Source: Trema orientale
Taxonomy: Eukaryota; Streptophyta; Magnoliopsida; Rosales; Cannabaceae
Assembly (NCBI GenBank): GCA_002914845.1
Contig: JXTC01000243.1
Span: forward strand, 335,467 to 399,466
DNA: 64,000 nucleotides
Direction of reading: 5' to 3'
The notes beneath the pieces are model-generated. The model was not told the DNA's origin. It was given only the letters and a program-made list of their open reading frames with translations, and searched no databases. Positions 34,948 to 46,912 of this stretch are shown here, one piece after another (the stretch's first letter is position 1; each line of letters opens with the position of its first letter). Made by a program: the position numbers and the translations under genes.

Positions 34948-36377
34948 GACTAGACCCCCTTTCTCTTCGAATTTGAGGGAAATTGGATTTACCCCAAAAT
35001 TTCCCTCATTGATGAAGAAGAACGATGGAGGGTACGATTTGGGTTTCTAGATAATAAAAACAGTAGTTTGGAGATTCAAATGCTACAAAAAAAATATTTG
35101 AGGATCTAAATGATATGTCAGGGAAAATTTGACGACTCCAAGTGATATTATCCCTATATTTTAAGTATCCAAATTGATTGGATAATCTCATAGCCGCAAG
35201 AGATATATAAATATATTTGAAATAATTCTTTTAACAATATAGCTGAATAGAAATTTAGTTCAGTGAATTCTTTTTCTATTTACTTTAATCGCCCGTATGT
35301 CAAATATTTATAATTTGAATATTTGTAATTCAAATGTATAAATATATATATTCGTCTCTTTCATAACTGTATCTTGGATTTAGAATTCTAAGAAAATTTT
35401 GGCAGCATAATAGCACACACAAAGAAAATTTGACTTCCCTTTAGCTCTGGTCCTCATATTTAACCTCGGCAGCTTGTAAAGCCTAAACCGTAGTGAAGCC
35501 AAAAGAGAATTATTTTTGTTGTGAGAATATAGACGAACAAGTTTGATTTCGCTATAATCAGAACTAGATCATTTTCAACGTCCTTAGTAATAAAACCTCG
35601 ATGGCCCTGTCATACTTAGATTGTAGTAAAAAATTAAGATGAAATTTAAGAAGAGAATTTTTAAGAAAATACATAAAAAAAAGTTTGATTTCCCCTTTTA
35701 TTAGAACTAGATCATTATCGGTAGCCTAAGTCAAAAAAACCTCCACGGCTCTATCAAATCTAGATCATAGTAAAATCTAAGACGAAATCTAAGAAGAAGA
35801 TTTCAAGAAAAGAATTGTGGGATGAACCCCACACTACTACTCTGTGGACGGAATGAAGTGCTTTTTTCCAGAACTCGATCTTCTTCTCGCTTTTCTCTCT
35901 TCTTTCTCTTTTCCTTTCTTTTCTCTTTTTTTTTTCCTCCTTGTTGTATCTCTTTTCTAACTGCCAATATCCCCTAACTGCCTTTTGTGTGTCCTTATTT
36001 ATAGATACGTACTTTTAAAAAGATTTTATTTTTATTTTCTATTTTTTTTGTTCTCACTCTACTTTCACATATTTTTCCTTAATGGGGAGTTATCCCGTAC
36101 ATACTGAGATGGTGGGATTTAATTATTTTTTAAAGAAAAGGAATTAAAAAAAAAAGGGTTGAATGGGGGAGATAACTAACGTGAAAACCCCCCGTGTTTT
36201 TTTATCCCAACATTTTTTTAATTTCAATTTTTTTTTTTTTTGTTTCAACACCTTCCTCATGATGAAATTTTGATTTTTAGACAATTTACGAAGTGGTAAG
36301 GTAATTTTTCTTAACTAAGGGGTTGTAATGAACAAGTATAATTAATTAATGCAAGGGAAATAGGTAGATTAATATTG
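34948..36377. other. Intergenic DNA with a worn TIR-element arm
   Basis: 35070-35165 (AGGATCTAAATGATATG, ACTCCAAGTGATATTATCCC) resembles the arm of the nested Mutator-like element at 27.3-27.46 kb. The rest is AT-rich, with pyrimidine-rich runs near 35880-35940. No gene seen. Confidence 0.5.
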
Positions 36378-38719
36378 TCAACCAACAGTTTTGTTAGTAC
36401 AGCCATCAATAAGCGGCTGGACATTGTCCTTAGTATAGGCCTTAAAACACTCCATGATCTCAGTTGGAGTTTTGAAAGTTTTCCAAAGCCTACTATAAGT
36501 CTCTGCCTCCTCTGTAATTGATAAAATTTAATATTACTTAAATAATATTAATATTACAAACTGCAAATAATATTACAACATATTAGTCTAGCTAGCTAGC
36601 CAGGAAAGCATGCTTATTTATATAAGCAGCCAAACCTATTTGCTTTCTGCAAAATATGAGCTGTACATCTTGAGTTTGTTGAGGATGTAGTGCACTTTTT
36701 GAGAATAGGGTGCTAGATCAAGTGCCTTCTCCCTGAAATGGATACAAAATTAACCATATGAATTAAACATATAATAACAATCACAATTATTGCGACTAAC
36801 ATATGATTGTCTACTTTCAGTCTTTTAATTCAACTATTATGTAAGACTTGCATAATCGATAGTTAACAACAAAGGAATAACAAGGCGGCAAATACGATTT
36901 TAATTATCAATAAATAGTACTGGTATTTAATTAATTAGTAACTTACTCATCACTTGTGAGAATGCAGATCTTAGTAGAGCAAGCCACAATAGATAGGATG
37001 GGCCAGTATACATCCACAGGAAGGTGGTCCATAGCTATGGCCAACCCTGGAACGTCTTTCGGGTCATAAGTGGAGAGCTCCTCAAACTCGTCAAAGATCG
37101 CAATGACTTGCATTGTGGTCTTGATAAGATTGTTAAGCTCAAGAACCGGTTGCCAGCGTTTCTGGAGCTCCGACGGCTTGACAAGCACAGGCACTCATTT
37201 CAGGATTGCCATAGACTTGGCCAGTTGGTCCGATTGTTAGTGGTGATCGAGGAGACAGAAGTCCCCGAATTCCATGGCGAAAGCTGCCAGTGTTAGCACT
37301 GCCTTTGCTTCCCATGAATAGCTTGACAGCTTGTTGAGTATTGACAGTGTTGTTTTGTGGGCAATTTTCTCGCCCGGAGCCTTGCATGAAAGCTAAAATT
37401 CCAAACATAATGTCAGAATAGGAAAAATGGTGTTTATATATATATATATATGTGTGTGTGTGAGTGTAGTATATTGTGTTTATATGTTCGTAGATTTTAG
37501 CTATAAGGAATTATTATACCTCGCAGCCAATCTGCTTAAGCGTGCACAAGGGGACACTGAAATTAGATTTAGGGACCTTATCCTCTATGTTTTCCACATG
37601 GACTTGGCTACCCTGTAGATAATGTCAGATCATATGTAATTACAGCACCGTTATGTATTTCAAAAACTTATTAATAACACCAAAAATAAATGTTTATACT
37701 ACATGATATGCATTTTGCAATATGTTTACCACATTCCAAGTCTGGGCTTTAATTGTGCTTTTAACACTAAACATACTACCGGTACCTCATAATATATTGT
37801 TCTTCATGTTATACAAAAATGACAAAAGTATAGTACTTTTATACCAAACACAAGATTGAAATAACTCCTAGGGCGTGTTTGGTTGAGTGGAATGAGTCTT
37901 GGTATGGAATAATCATTCCACTAAATTGTCCATTCCACCGTTTGGTTTAAAGAAGTGAAACTGGAATTCTCATTCGAATGAAAACTTATTTTTATCAATT
38001 GGTGTAATTTTGTTTCCATTGTTTCTCCTAAGGAATTTCCATTCTATTCCTTAAGTCATCATTAAATTGACATTATTTCTCTTTGTGCCCACAAAATTTA
38101 AACTTTCTTACATGCATTTAAGAATTTTAATAGTAGTAATATTCATTATTTCTCATTTTGCACACCTATAGAAATACTATTTTCCAGATTTTCAATATGC
38201 AACTATATTTGTGTTACTTTTTTAAGATTAAGTTACTCGCACACATTTAAAAATAATTTATCATTTTTTTAAATCATAATAGTAATAATTACCAAATTGA
38301 AAATAAATTTTTGTAGTTTATTTTATTCCGATATTACTAATTAATTATATGAAATAATGAACTTTTTAATTTGAAATAATAACTTTTAAATCAACTAAAT
38401 TTTAATAGTTAAAAAATATATAAAATTCAGAAAAAAAGTATTTTATAGTCAATACAACACTTATTCTATTTCATTCCACTATTAACCAAACACAGTAATT
38501 CTTATTCTACTAATGATTCCAATTTTCAACCAAATAATGGAATAAAGTTTGCATTCATATTCTCATTCTATTCCATTACAATTCCTATTACGATTCTAAT
38601 TCCATTCCACAAACCAAACATCACCTTAAAGACTTTTTCTTAGGGTGGTTTCCTTAGTACATTTAGCTTTAATACCTGCACAACTTTGTCAACAATTTGA
38701 GTTGCACGCTTGAGGACGT
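36378..38719 (-). pseudogene. Sieve element occlusion (SEO-type) gene, N-terminal fragment
   Basis: Five minus-strand exon pieces with usable splice sites: 38676-38719 (LKRATQIVDKVVQ), 37520-37612 (GSQVHVENIEDKVPKSNF, LCTLKQIGCE), 36947-37392 (TTLSILNKLSSYSWEAKAVL, LQKRWQPVLELNNLIKTT, YDPKDVPGLAIAMDHLPVD), 36636-36732 (SQKVHYILNKLK) and 36378-36511 (LWKTFKTPTEIMEC, KDNVQPLID). These match the N-terminal domain of SEO/SEOR proteins, the phloem filament proteins of sieve elements. Premature stops lie in exon 36947-37392 (after LLDHH and after AILK) and at the end of 36636-36732; all fit C-to-T changes. The frame stops at 36378 where family members run on for several hundred residues to a thioredoxin-like domain. 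The first exons are missing because a copia LTR starts at 38720 inside an exon. A pseudogene. Confidence 0.88.
37871..38632. mobile_element. MITE in an SEO pseudogene intron
   Basis: Begins GGGCGTGTTTGGTTGAGTGGAATG and ends CATTCCACAAACCAAACATCACCTTA (both given in part), imperfect inverted repeats typical of Tourist/Harbinger-type MITEs. The body is rich in GGAATGAGAAT-like text. About 760 bp with no ORF. CTA/TTA at the ends could be a worn 3-bp TWA duplication. Confidence 0.7.
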
Positions 38720-39115
38720 TGTCTATTGGAAATAGAAGATTTTTAAGACTAGAAAGCCTAGAAAGGCTAAGGGAGAAACTAGAGAGAATTTTAGTGAAAC
38801 AGAAAAACTTGTATTACTACTTGAATTGTTTCTTTTTGGCTTGATACAAAATGTTGGGGGGGAGGGGGGAGGGAGGAGCACTCTGTTTATACTACTTCAG
38901 GATGATTCTAGATGGTGTAAGAATGCTCCATCCAACCATTAACTACCTAACTAATTATATAGTCTAGCAAATACAAGAATTCTATAGAAACTTAGGTATC
39001 AAACTATGGGCTATTAGACACACACACCAAAACAAGCCCAACTCATAACACAAGCGCAAATAACTAAACTACTTAACTATGGCCTAATGGGTCACAAAAC
39101 ATTTACCTTCTAACA
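38720..39115 (-). repeat. 3' LTR of the Tnt1-like copia
   Basis: 396 bp from TGTCTATTGGAAATAG to CCTTCTAACA on plus. The PPT follows directly (39116-39131; minus strand AAGTTTAAAGGGGGG). It pairs with 43661-44028. It contains a G-rich run at 38852-38877 and, on the minus strand, a TATA-like GTATAAACAGAG near 38884-38895. Confidence 0.85.
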
Positions 39116-39131
39116 CCCCCCCTTTAAACTT

Positions 39132-42100
39132 GATTTGTGACACCTATTAAATTTCTTAGTTTGAGACAATCTTAATGCTTGAGTGGTTTGGAGAAAATAT
39201 CCGCCACTTGGTCTTGAGTCTTCACATACTTCAGTTGTACGTCCTTTCTTCTAAAACATTCTCTTATGTAATGGTAGTGAGTATTGATGTGCTTGCTTCT
39301 ATCATGGAAGACAGGATTCTTTGCCGGAGGAATTGCTGATTAATTGTCAATACAGATCTCAGTAGGTTCATTCTGCGGAATGCACAGTTCCTTCAGCGAG
39401 TTTCTTAGCCAAATTGCATGACAGACACATGATATAGTTGCAACATACTCTGCTTCACTGCTTGAAAGTGTGACGATCGGTTGCTTCTTAGACATCCATG
39501 TGAACGCAATGTCTCCCATGAAAAATGTAAAGCCACTTGTACTCTTTCGATCATCTAAGTCTTCACTCCAATTACTGTCGCTATAACCCACAAGATTATA
39601 GTTATTGGATGATGAATATCGTAAGCCAAAGTTAATTGTTCCTTTAATATATCGAAAGATTCTCTTGGTAACTTTCAAGTGAGTGGTTATTAGAGATTTA
39701 ATGTAATGATTGACCAAGCCCACGACATAGAGAGTGTCAGGTCTTGTGCAAGTTAGGTAGCGCAAACTTCTAACTAAGCTCTTGTAGAGTGTTGGATCCA
39801 CTTTTTCTCCTTCATCATTTTTGATAGCTTGACTCCATATTCAATTGGTGTATTGACTACCTTGGAATTACTCATCTAAAACTTCTTAATGATCTCCTTA
39901 GTGTAACCTTCTTGTGAAATGAGAATTCCATCTTCTTCTAGCTTCATTTCTATGCTAAGATAGTAACACATGAATCCGATGTCAGTTATCTCGAACTCCT
40001 TTGTCATTGCTTTCTTAAACTCTTCGAACATAGATGGATTACTCCATGTGAATATCAAATCATCGACATAGAGGTACACGATCAAGATATCTCCATCTTT
40101 TACTTTGATGTACAACGTATGCTCATAAGGACACTTAATGAACTTGTTATCTTGGAAGTACTTGTCGATGTAACTATTTTATGCTCTTGGTGCTTACTTT
40201 AACCCATAAAGGGCCTTCTTCAACTTTAGAACCTTATCTTCTTGTCCCTTAATCTTATATGATTGCTCTATATAGACTTCCTCTTCAAGGACTCCATTTC
40301 AGAAAGTAGACTTGACGTCCATTTGAAGAATTTTTCATTTATTTTGAGCAGCCAATGAGATGATCAATCGTACTGTTTCTAGACGAGCGACAGGAGCAAA
40401 TACCTCATCATAGTCGATGCTGGGTCTTTGATTGTATCTTTTTGTGACCAATCTTTCCTTATATCTCTCAACTTCTCCTTTAGCATTCTTTTTACCCTTG
40501 TAAACCCATTTCGCGCCTATTGCTTTGTGCTCCTTTGGAAGTGTAGCAAGCTCCCATGTATCATTCATTGTGATCGTTTTTATTTTTTCATCCATTGCTT
40601 CTCTCCACTTCTTACTTTGTACAGCTTCATCAAAGTTTAATGGTTCATAATCAACAAGGAGGCAAAAAAGAGTCAAGTCATTTTGATTCTCAGTCACCTT
40701 TTGTAAGCTCATTAATCTTGGTGCCCTTTCACTTGAACTGCTACTTGAAGACGATCGTGGTGTTGTTTGTTGATGAGTGCTTGCCATTGGTGAAGTAGGT
40801 GGGGTAACAGGCTTTTGCAGTTCTTCTTTTTACTTGTTTCATTCTTCATTGCTCACTTTCTTCCTCACTTTCTTCTTCAATGTATGGTAGGAAGTCGTAC
40901 TTTCCCTCCTGTGTGTGCCATTCATAAGTGATTTTTTCGTCAAACTCTATATCGCGACTAATAATGGTCTTGTCATTGCTTGGCTTATTGAGCTTGTAGC
41001 CTTTTGAGTTAGAGTCATAGCTGATGAAGATAAATTTCTTACTTTTATCGTCGAGCTTAGTTCCCTTTTCATTAGGCACGTGAGCATAAGGTATACTTCC
41101 AAACACTCTTAGGTGAGAGATCCCATGCATTCTTCCACTCCAAGCTTCTTCTAGTGTCTTTCCTTATACACTTCTTGTTAGAAAGCGATTTGACAGGTAA
41201 ATTGCATAAGCTACAGCTTCAGCGCAAAACTGCTTCGGCATTCCTTTACTCAAGCATACTTCTGGCCATGTCTAGGATTGTTCTATTCTTCTTTCTTGCG
41301 ACATGATTCTGTTAGGGAGATCTTGGTACTGTTGAGGGACGACGGATGCCATTATCTTCATAATACTTCAGAAACTCATTAGATGTGAATTCTCCTCCTC
41401 TATCAGATCTTATTGCCTTGATACTTTGACCACTTTCCTTTTCAACAAGTGTCTTCAACTTCTTGAATTTTTCAAACACTTCTGATTTGTCCCTCAAGAA
41501 ATGTACCCAGGTCTTTCTTGAAAAGTCATCGATAAATAGGAGAAAGTAGTTACTCTTACCGAGAGAACTTGGTCTTATTGGACCACACACATAGGTATAT
41601 ATGAGCTCAAGTGATTTATGGGCTCGGGAACTTGATTATCTTGGAAAACTTCTTCTGAATTGCTTTTCTAATAAGCATCCTTCACATAATTAGTCTAGTT
41701 GACTGATGAAAGGCAGACCTCGAACCATCTCCTTCTTTGCTAATAATTCTAGGCTGCCAAAATTGAGATGTCCAAACCTTAGGTGCCAAAGCCATGATGA
41801 ATCTTTGTAACAAGCCTTTAGATACTTTGCTACGTCATTTTGAATGTGTAACAAGAACATTCTATTTCTTATCATTGGCACTTTGGTGATTAACTTGTTT
41901 CTATTATCTCTTAGAGAAAGACTATTTTCTTTCATGTGGATATCGTAGCCTTTCTATAAGAGCTGGCTAAGACTCAAGATATTACTCTTCATGTTAGGCA
42001 CGTAGTAAATGTTCGGAATAAATTGATGTTCTCGATTTCTCAAGTGTATGAGAATTTTACATTTGCCCTTTACTGCTGCCTTAGAGTCATCTTTAAATAA

Positions 42101-42229
42101 AACATTCCCAGTTACTAACTCATCAAACTCTACGAACATGTCTCTTCTTCCACATATATGATTGCTTACACCACTGTCAAGATACCATATATTTTTTTGG
42201 CATCCATTGGTCTCCTTGTACGCTAACAA
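39132..42229 (-). pseudogene. Copia pol of the Tnt1-like element (PR-INT-RT-RH)
   Basis: Protease: WYLDSGVSNHICG near 42160 with the Asp-Ser-Gly site intact. Integrase: WLWHLRFGHLNFGSLELL, then FLLFIDDFSRKTWVHFLR and IRSDRGGEFTSNEF. RT: ETVRLIISLAAQNK near 40335, and YLYVDDLIF near 40060. RNase H: LVGYSDSNWSEDLDDRKSTSG, SSSEAEYVA, then ICIDN followed by a stop and SKHINTHYHYIRE. It ends with ADIFSKPLKH near 39175. At least five breaks (near 41954, 41690, 41300, 40846, 40335, 39876 and 39340) split it. Domain order is copia. Inactive. Confidence 0.9.
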
Positions 42230-42259
42230 CTACATATCTTCCTTTTGTCTTTCGGCATA

Positions 42260-43144
42260 GTTGACTCTCTCTTGCACCTTCTTTGGAGCTCTGCATTTGG
42301 CAGTGTATTGACCATATTTTTGACAGTTGTGACATTTGATTTGGGACTTGTCATGCCAACGTCATGGGATACCTCTTCCACGACTTCTTGTTGAGCTTTC
42401 TCTTCTATCTTCATTTTCATAATTATTGTTGAAGCTTCCTCTTCCACATCCACAACCTCTTCCAAGTCTTCTTTCATCGTCAAAATCTTCTTCTTTCTCT
42501 TTGAGTTGAGCCTTGATGAGCTATTCATTGAAATTTTGCGTCTTCTTTTTCTTTTTTTCGTGGGCTTATAGGGAACCCAGGAGTTGTTCAATCATTATGG
42601 CTTCTAAATCTTTGGTTTCTTCAATGACAGTGATAATATTCTCAAATTTTAGATCTAACAATCGAAGAATTTTTTCTATGATCGTAATATTTTCTAGTTT
42701 CTCACCATTTCTCTTCATTTGATTAGAAATGGTTAAAACTCTAAAAAAGTAGTCAGAGACTGATTCAGTCTCTGTCATATGCAGCAAATCAAACTCTCCT
42801 CTTAGAGTTTGAAAGTGGACCTTTTTAACCTTTTCTTCTCTCTTGTATAAAATTTTAAGTTTCTCTCATGCTTCTTTGGCGGAGGTTGCACTTGAGATTT
42901 TCTCAAATCTATCGTCATCTAAGGCTTGATAAATAAGGAAGAGAGCTTTTTTGTCTCTCTTTCTTGAATCTTTTAAACTATCCTTTTGTGCTGAAGATAG
43001 TGTTGTCTTATCTCTTGGCTCTTCGTAGCCTTTCTCCACTACCTCCCAGACATCAAGGACGACCTTCATTTTGATAGTCCAATTATATAAGTTGCTGCCT
43101 TTGAGTGGTGGAACTTGAAGTGATGCTAAACTACTGGTAGTCAT
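42260..43144 (-). pseudogene. Copia gag of the Tnt1-like element
   Basis: Starts at 43144 (MTTSSLASLQVPPLKGSN, then YNWTIKMKVVLDVWEVVEKG). The middle SVSDYFFRVLTISNQMKRNG and IIEKILRLLDLKFENI are the UBN2-type capsid region. The zinc knuckle near 42300 reads CHNCQKYGQYTAKC with Gln where the His ligand belongs. There is a TGA near 42865 and further stops in the Arg/Gly-rich linker. Capsid protein, inactive. Confidence 0.85.
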
Positions 43145-43188
43145 AGCTTTTCATAGATTATGATTTTGGAAATTTTGACTATACGGAT

Positions 43189-43380
43189 GGTCAACGCTAG
43201 TCAACAGTCCGGTCAACGCTAGTCAACAGTCCGGTCAACGGTACGGTCAATGATCGGAGCGGTCAATGGCTTATATGGATGGGTCAACGGCGTAGTCAAA
43301 TGGCTCTGACGGCTTACTCAACGGCGCAGTCAAATAGGTTTAACGGCTTTGTAAACGACTCTGACGGCTTGGTCAACGGC
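43189..43380 (-). promoter_or_regulatory. W-box-like array in the copia leader
   Basis: Between the primer site and the gag start I count seven GGTCAA and four AGTCAA on plus, that is eleven TTGAC(C/T) on the element strand, within about 190 bp. Many are followed by CG (GGTCAACGG). TTGAC[C/T] is the core recognised by plant WRKY factors. The array is partly tandem (GGTCAACGCTAGTCAACAGTCC occurs twice, given in part). Confidence 0.6.
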
Positions 43381-43642
43381 TCTGACTCGGCTCAACTCGA
43401 TGAGTTGACTTAATTTCTGGTAACAAATTTTCGACAACTCGTTCAGACTCGTTTGGACTCTGATTGAGCTGATTTTTACGGTAACGTGTTCGTCTCTTCG
43501 AGCTCTTCGATTTGATATGTAATAATAGTATATTTGAAACACGTTTTTAATACTCTCAATCTCCAGAAATTTTTTCTGATGTGGAAGATCAGTCAAAGCT
43601 GCGTCCACAGAGTATAATTAGAATTTCAAGAGAACTCACAAC

Positions 43643-43660
43643 CTCGTTTTGATACCATTT
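43643..43660 (-). other. Primer-binding site region of the Tnt1-like copia
   Basis: Minus strand AAAATGGTATCAAAACGAG just inside the 5' LTR. TGGTATCA matches the 3' complement of initiator tRNA-Met; the remaining bases diverge from the usual GAGC. Confidence 0.7.
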
Positions 43661-44028
43661 TGTTAGAAATAGAATATTTTTAAAGCTAGAAATGCTAGAA
43701 AAGCTAAGAGAAAACCTATAGAGAATTTTGGTGGAAGAGAAGAACTTATATTACTAATTGAATTGTTTCTTTTTGGCTTGATACAAAATGGGGGAGGGGG
43801 GGAGTAGCACTCTATTTATACTACTCCAAGGATGATTTTAGATAGTGAAAGAATGCTCTATCCAACCATTAACCACCTAATTAATTATACAATCTAGCAA
43901 ATATAAGAATACTCTAGAAACTTATGTATTAAACTATGGACTATTAGACACACACATCAAAATAAGCCCAACTTACAACATAAGTCCAAATATCTAAACT
44001 ACTTAACTATGGCCAATGACTCACAAAA
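43661..44028 (-). repeat. 5' LTR of the Tnt1-like copia, truncated
   Basis: Begins TGTTAGAAATAGAAT and is collinear with 38720-39098. Similarity ends after ACTCACAAAAAG, so the last 15-20 bp, including the LTR terminus, are missing. More diverged from the 3' LTR than a recent insertion would be. Confidence 0.8.
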
Positions 44029-45199
44029 AGTTGGAAAAATGACATAGAGTATGATCTTTTTAAAAATATGGACCAAAATATCCAACTCATTTTGCTTATT
44101 TCAATACGGACTTTATTTGAAAAATGCCAATATTTTAATTTTTCCTCTCTCTTCTCATCTCTCACTTAGATCTGAGGGGCTTGACTCATCTTCTTCATTT
44201 CATCGTCGACAACGTTTAGATCGAGGGCTTGTGAAGTATACCCATCCAGGCTCGATATCTTCTAATGCTTGGCAAATGACTTAGTTTTGGAGTCACCATG
44301 AGTCATGTCTTTGAGAAAGCAAGCTCTCTAGCTTCGATCTGCAATTATATTGATTGATAGACAAACTAGGTACTGGTGTTAGTAAAAGATAAATTAGAAC
44401 GGAGTTTTATTTTTCTTTTCCTAATAAAATTATTTGTTTTGTCTTTTTTTTTTAAATGACGAAAGAGAAGAATCGTGTTTGAATTCTTTTTTATTTTATT
44501 AATTTAATGGGGCACTTGGAAGCTTGGCATCAAAATGGTTATTTAATTGTATTACTATAAGAATACATTGTCGTTCACAACCCACTTTTTGCTATTTCTT
44601 TTTTCGTTTTTTTTTTTTTTGTGTTTTCTTTTCTTTTTTTAACTTGTGACTTTTGAGTACATGATTTTTTGTCTCAATTTGTATTTGTTAAGCTATATGG
44701 GTATATAAGTGTACATGTTCAATAGGTATAATAAGATGCTTGCTTGGTGTTTAATAAAATGTCTGTGAAGGACTACTATACTTTTTTTTTCGAAATAAGT
44801 GAAGGATTACTATACTTAATTCAATAATTTGTATATTTAGACAACGACAATTATTATATTTAATTCAATGCAGGGTCTTAAAAACAAAATACATGATGTA
44901 TATTCTATAGTTGCAGAGCAAAATGTATTCCATCCATAGTAAATAATCACATGATTTCCTTCTCCTAAAATAAGAATTCGGACTTTTTTCAAGCATAACA
45001 ATGTTGTAGTTGATCTTGTAGCTGATCACTCTTAAAACCAATTACCAATTTATTATTAAAAATCATAAGCTAATTGATTTTTGGAAACTAGAAACCAAAT
45101 TGGTTACTAAAAACTAGCAACCATATTGGTTCCACTATAAATATTATAACTATTTAGTTAATAGAAACTGAAAACTAAATTAGTTTCTATCATAAATAT
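44029..45199. other. Intergenic DNA
   Basis: Non-coding. 45030-45190 is a degenerate array of ACTAGAAACCAAATTGGTTACT-like text resembling the loop motif of the foldback at 29.05 kb. Nothing else seen. Confidence 0.5.
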
Positions 45200-46345
45200 T
45201 AGCCCAAGATTGACTACCCAAGAGGGGGAATGAATTGGGTTTTAAAACTTTTTAAGAAACTTTTCAACTATGTAAAACCATAGAATACTATTTTAGAACT
45301 TTGAGACTAAATGAACAATAATATCAAATATATAACAATAATACCAAGTAAATTAGATACAATAAATATCAAACACATAATCAGATAGTTTGCAATAAAG
45401 TAAAGAGTGTAGGGATAGAGAAAATACAAACTCAGTTTTTATGAGGTTCGATAAACACGACGATTTGCCTACATCCCTAATTCTTGCCAACTTGCTTTGA
45501 GCTTCTACTATTCGGATCAAGATTATGGGCTTGACCGACTATTTTACAAATGGAATGAATTCTTCTTAGGCTCACCCACGCCATTACAATAGTCTTGACT
45601 CTGGCTCTATCACGCCTAACCTCGGATTATTTTGACATCGGTGCCAACCTCACCTACATGAATTATTTAGATAATGGTGCCAATCTCACCTACATGAATT
45701 ATTTAGATAATGGTGCCAGTCTCACTAACTCATAGGTTGTTTAGACTCCAGTGACAACCTCATCTATACACGTGTTATTTAGACTCCGGTGACAACCTCA
45801 CCTAAATCGGGTTGTTTAGACTCCGGTGCCAACCTCACCTCACACTCAATGATTTTATAATAATCAAGAGTGAAAACACTCAAGAACTCTCCTCTCAAAA
45901 GTAATAAATACAATTTTTGCTTAGGAAATTTGAGAACAATGCACAATAGATGCTCTAAGATTTGTTCAATATGGTTTGAAAGTTAATTCAATGTAAGAAT
46001 AGGCTTTTGTACTTTGAAAGTAGTTGGATAACAATTTAGGTTTATGCAAAATCTTTTTCAAGTCTTAAAATAGCTTATAATTATAAGCTTGAGTGAAAAC
46101 TAACTGTTTATAACCGTTAGACACACTTTCTATTATTTTCGGTAGACCGAAAGTACATTTTTAGTAAACCGAAAATACTAGCCGTTGGTAGTGCTTTTGC
46201 AACGGTCATATTTTGACGGATATATTTTTTTCGCCGCCTTTTTCGGTAAACCGAAAACTCTGCTTATTTTGGCTATTTCAGCATTTGGCCATTTTTTAGA
46301 TTTTGACAGCTTTTTACATTTTTCAGATTTTGATAGCTTTTGGTG
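45200..46345 (-). repeat. 3' LTR of family 2, with minisatellite
   Basis: Matches 54697-55568 and 58594-59986. At 45610-45845 it has about six units of 35-37 bp with the core TTTAGACTCCGGTGACAACC. Near 46137-46255 lie palindrome-like TTTTCGGTAGACCGAAAG motifs. The distal part of the LTR (in element orientation its beginning) is lost at the junction with gag. Confidence 0.75.
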
Positions 46346-46349
46346 TTTT

Positions 46350-46912
46350 TCAGATTTCAGATTTTGATAGATTAGGAATACTCCTAAGCACTTTGTTCAC
46401 CAAACCTATGTTAGAAAATAATTTTCCAAGAGCATTGAGAAAGTTAATAATAGTAGCGAATCTAGAAAATATTTGTGTATTGGTCTCGTCTTTATGCATA
46501 TTGAGTAATTCGTATTGGCGAGTAAGAATATTGATTTTTGTCTCTTTTATAGAATTTGTGCCTTGATATGACACTTCAAGCATATTCCATATTTCATGGG
46601 CATTTGTGGCTTTTTCAATATTATTGAATATATCTCTGTCTATACCACAAATCAAAATATGCATAACTCTACCGTTTTTTGAAAAAGTAATTTTATCATT
46701 TACATCATATTCATCAATTTCTTTATCAACAAACTTATCACCAACCCTTTTCTAAAAAACGAAAAGACTTTTAGTAACAATATACCATAAATCAAAATCT
46801 AAAGATTTTAGATTTGTAGGAATCCTACTTTTCCAATAATTAAAATCGGTTCCATTGAAAAATAGTAATCTCGTTGAAAACCTCTCATTTGAAAGATTTT
46901 AAAAATTGTTTG
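46350..46912 (-). pseudogene. Copia gag fragment of family 2
   Basis: Minus-strand frame with FFNGTDFNYWKSRI near 46850, then HILICGIDRDIFNNIEKATN, WNMLEVSYQGT, ILTRQYELLNMHKDETN and FLNALGK, ending at 46350 at the junction with the LTR. This is the UBN2/DUF4219-type capsid start of copia gag. Stops occur near 46755 and 46900 (CAA-to-TAA type). The first codons are on the far side of the 46919-54637 insertion (ATG near 54645). About 190 residues remain of a protein usually several hundred long. Confidence 0.8.

Larger units (their letters stand above)
38720..44028 (-). mobile_element. Ty1/copia element, Tnt1-like, defective
   Basis: Minus-strand order from the right: 5' LTR (43661-44028, truncated), primer site, W-box-rich leader, gag, protease, integrase, RT, RNase H, PPT, 3' LTR (38720-39115). 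All coding parts have stops or frameshifts. The 3' LTR starts inside an exon of the SEO pseudogene. The other side (after 44028) shows no SEO sequence and no matching target duplication, so the right end was lost or rearranged. Confidence 0.9.

Noticed and set aside
43189..43380. CRISPR-like repeat array
   Set aside because: Repeat spacing is irregular, repeats are only 6-10 bp, and the context is a plant retrotransposon leader.
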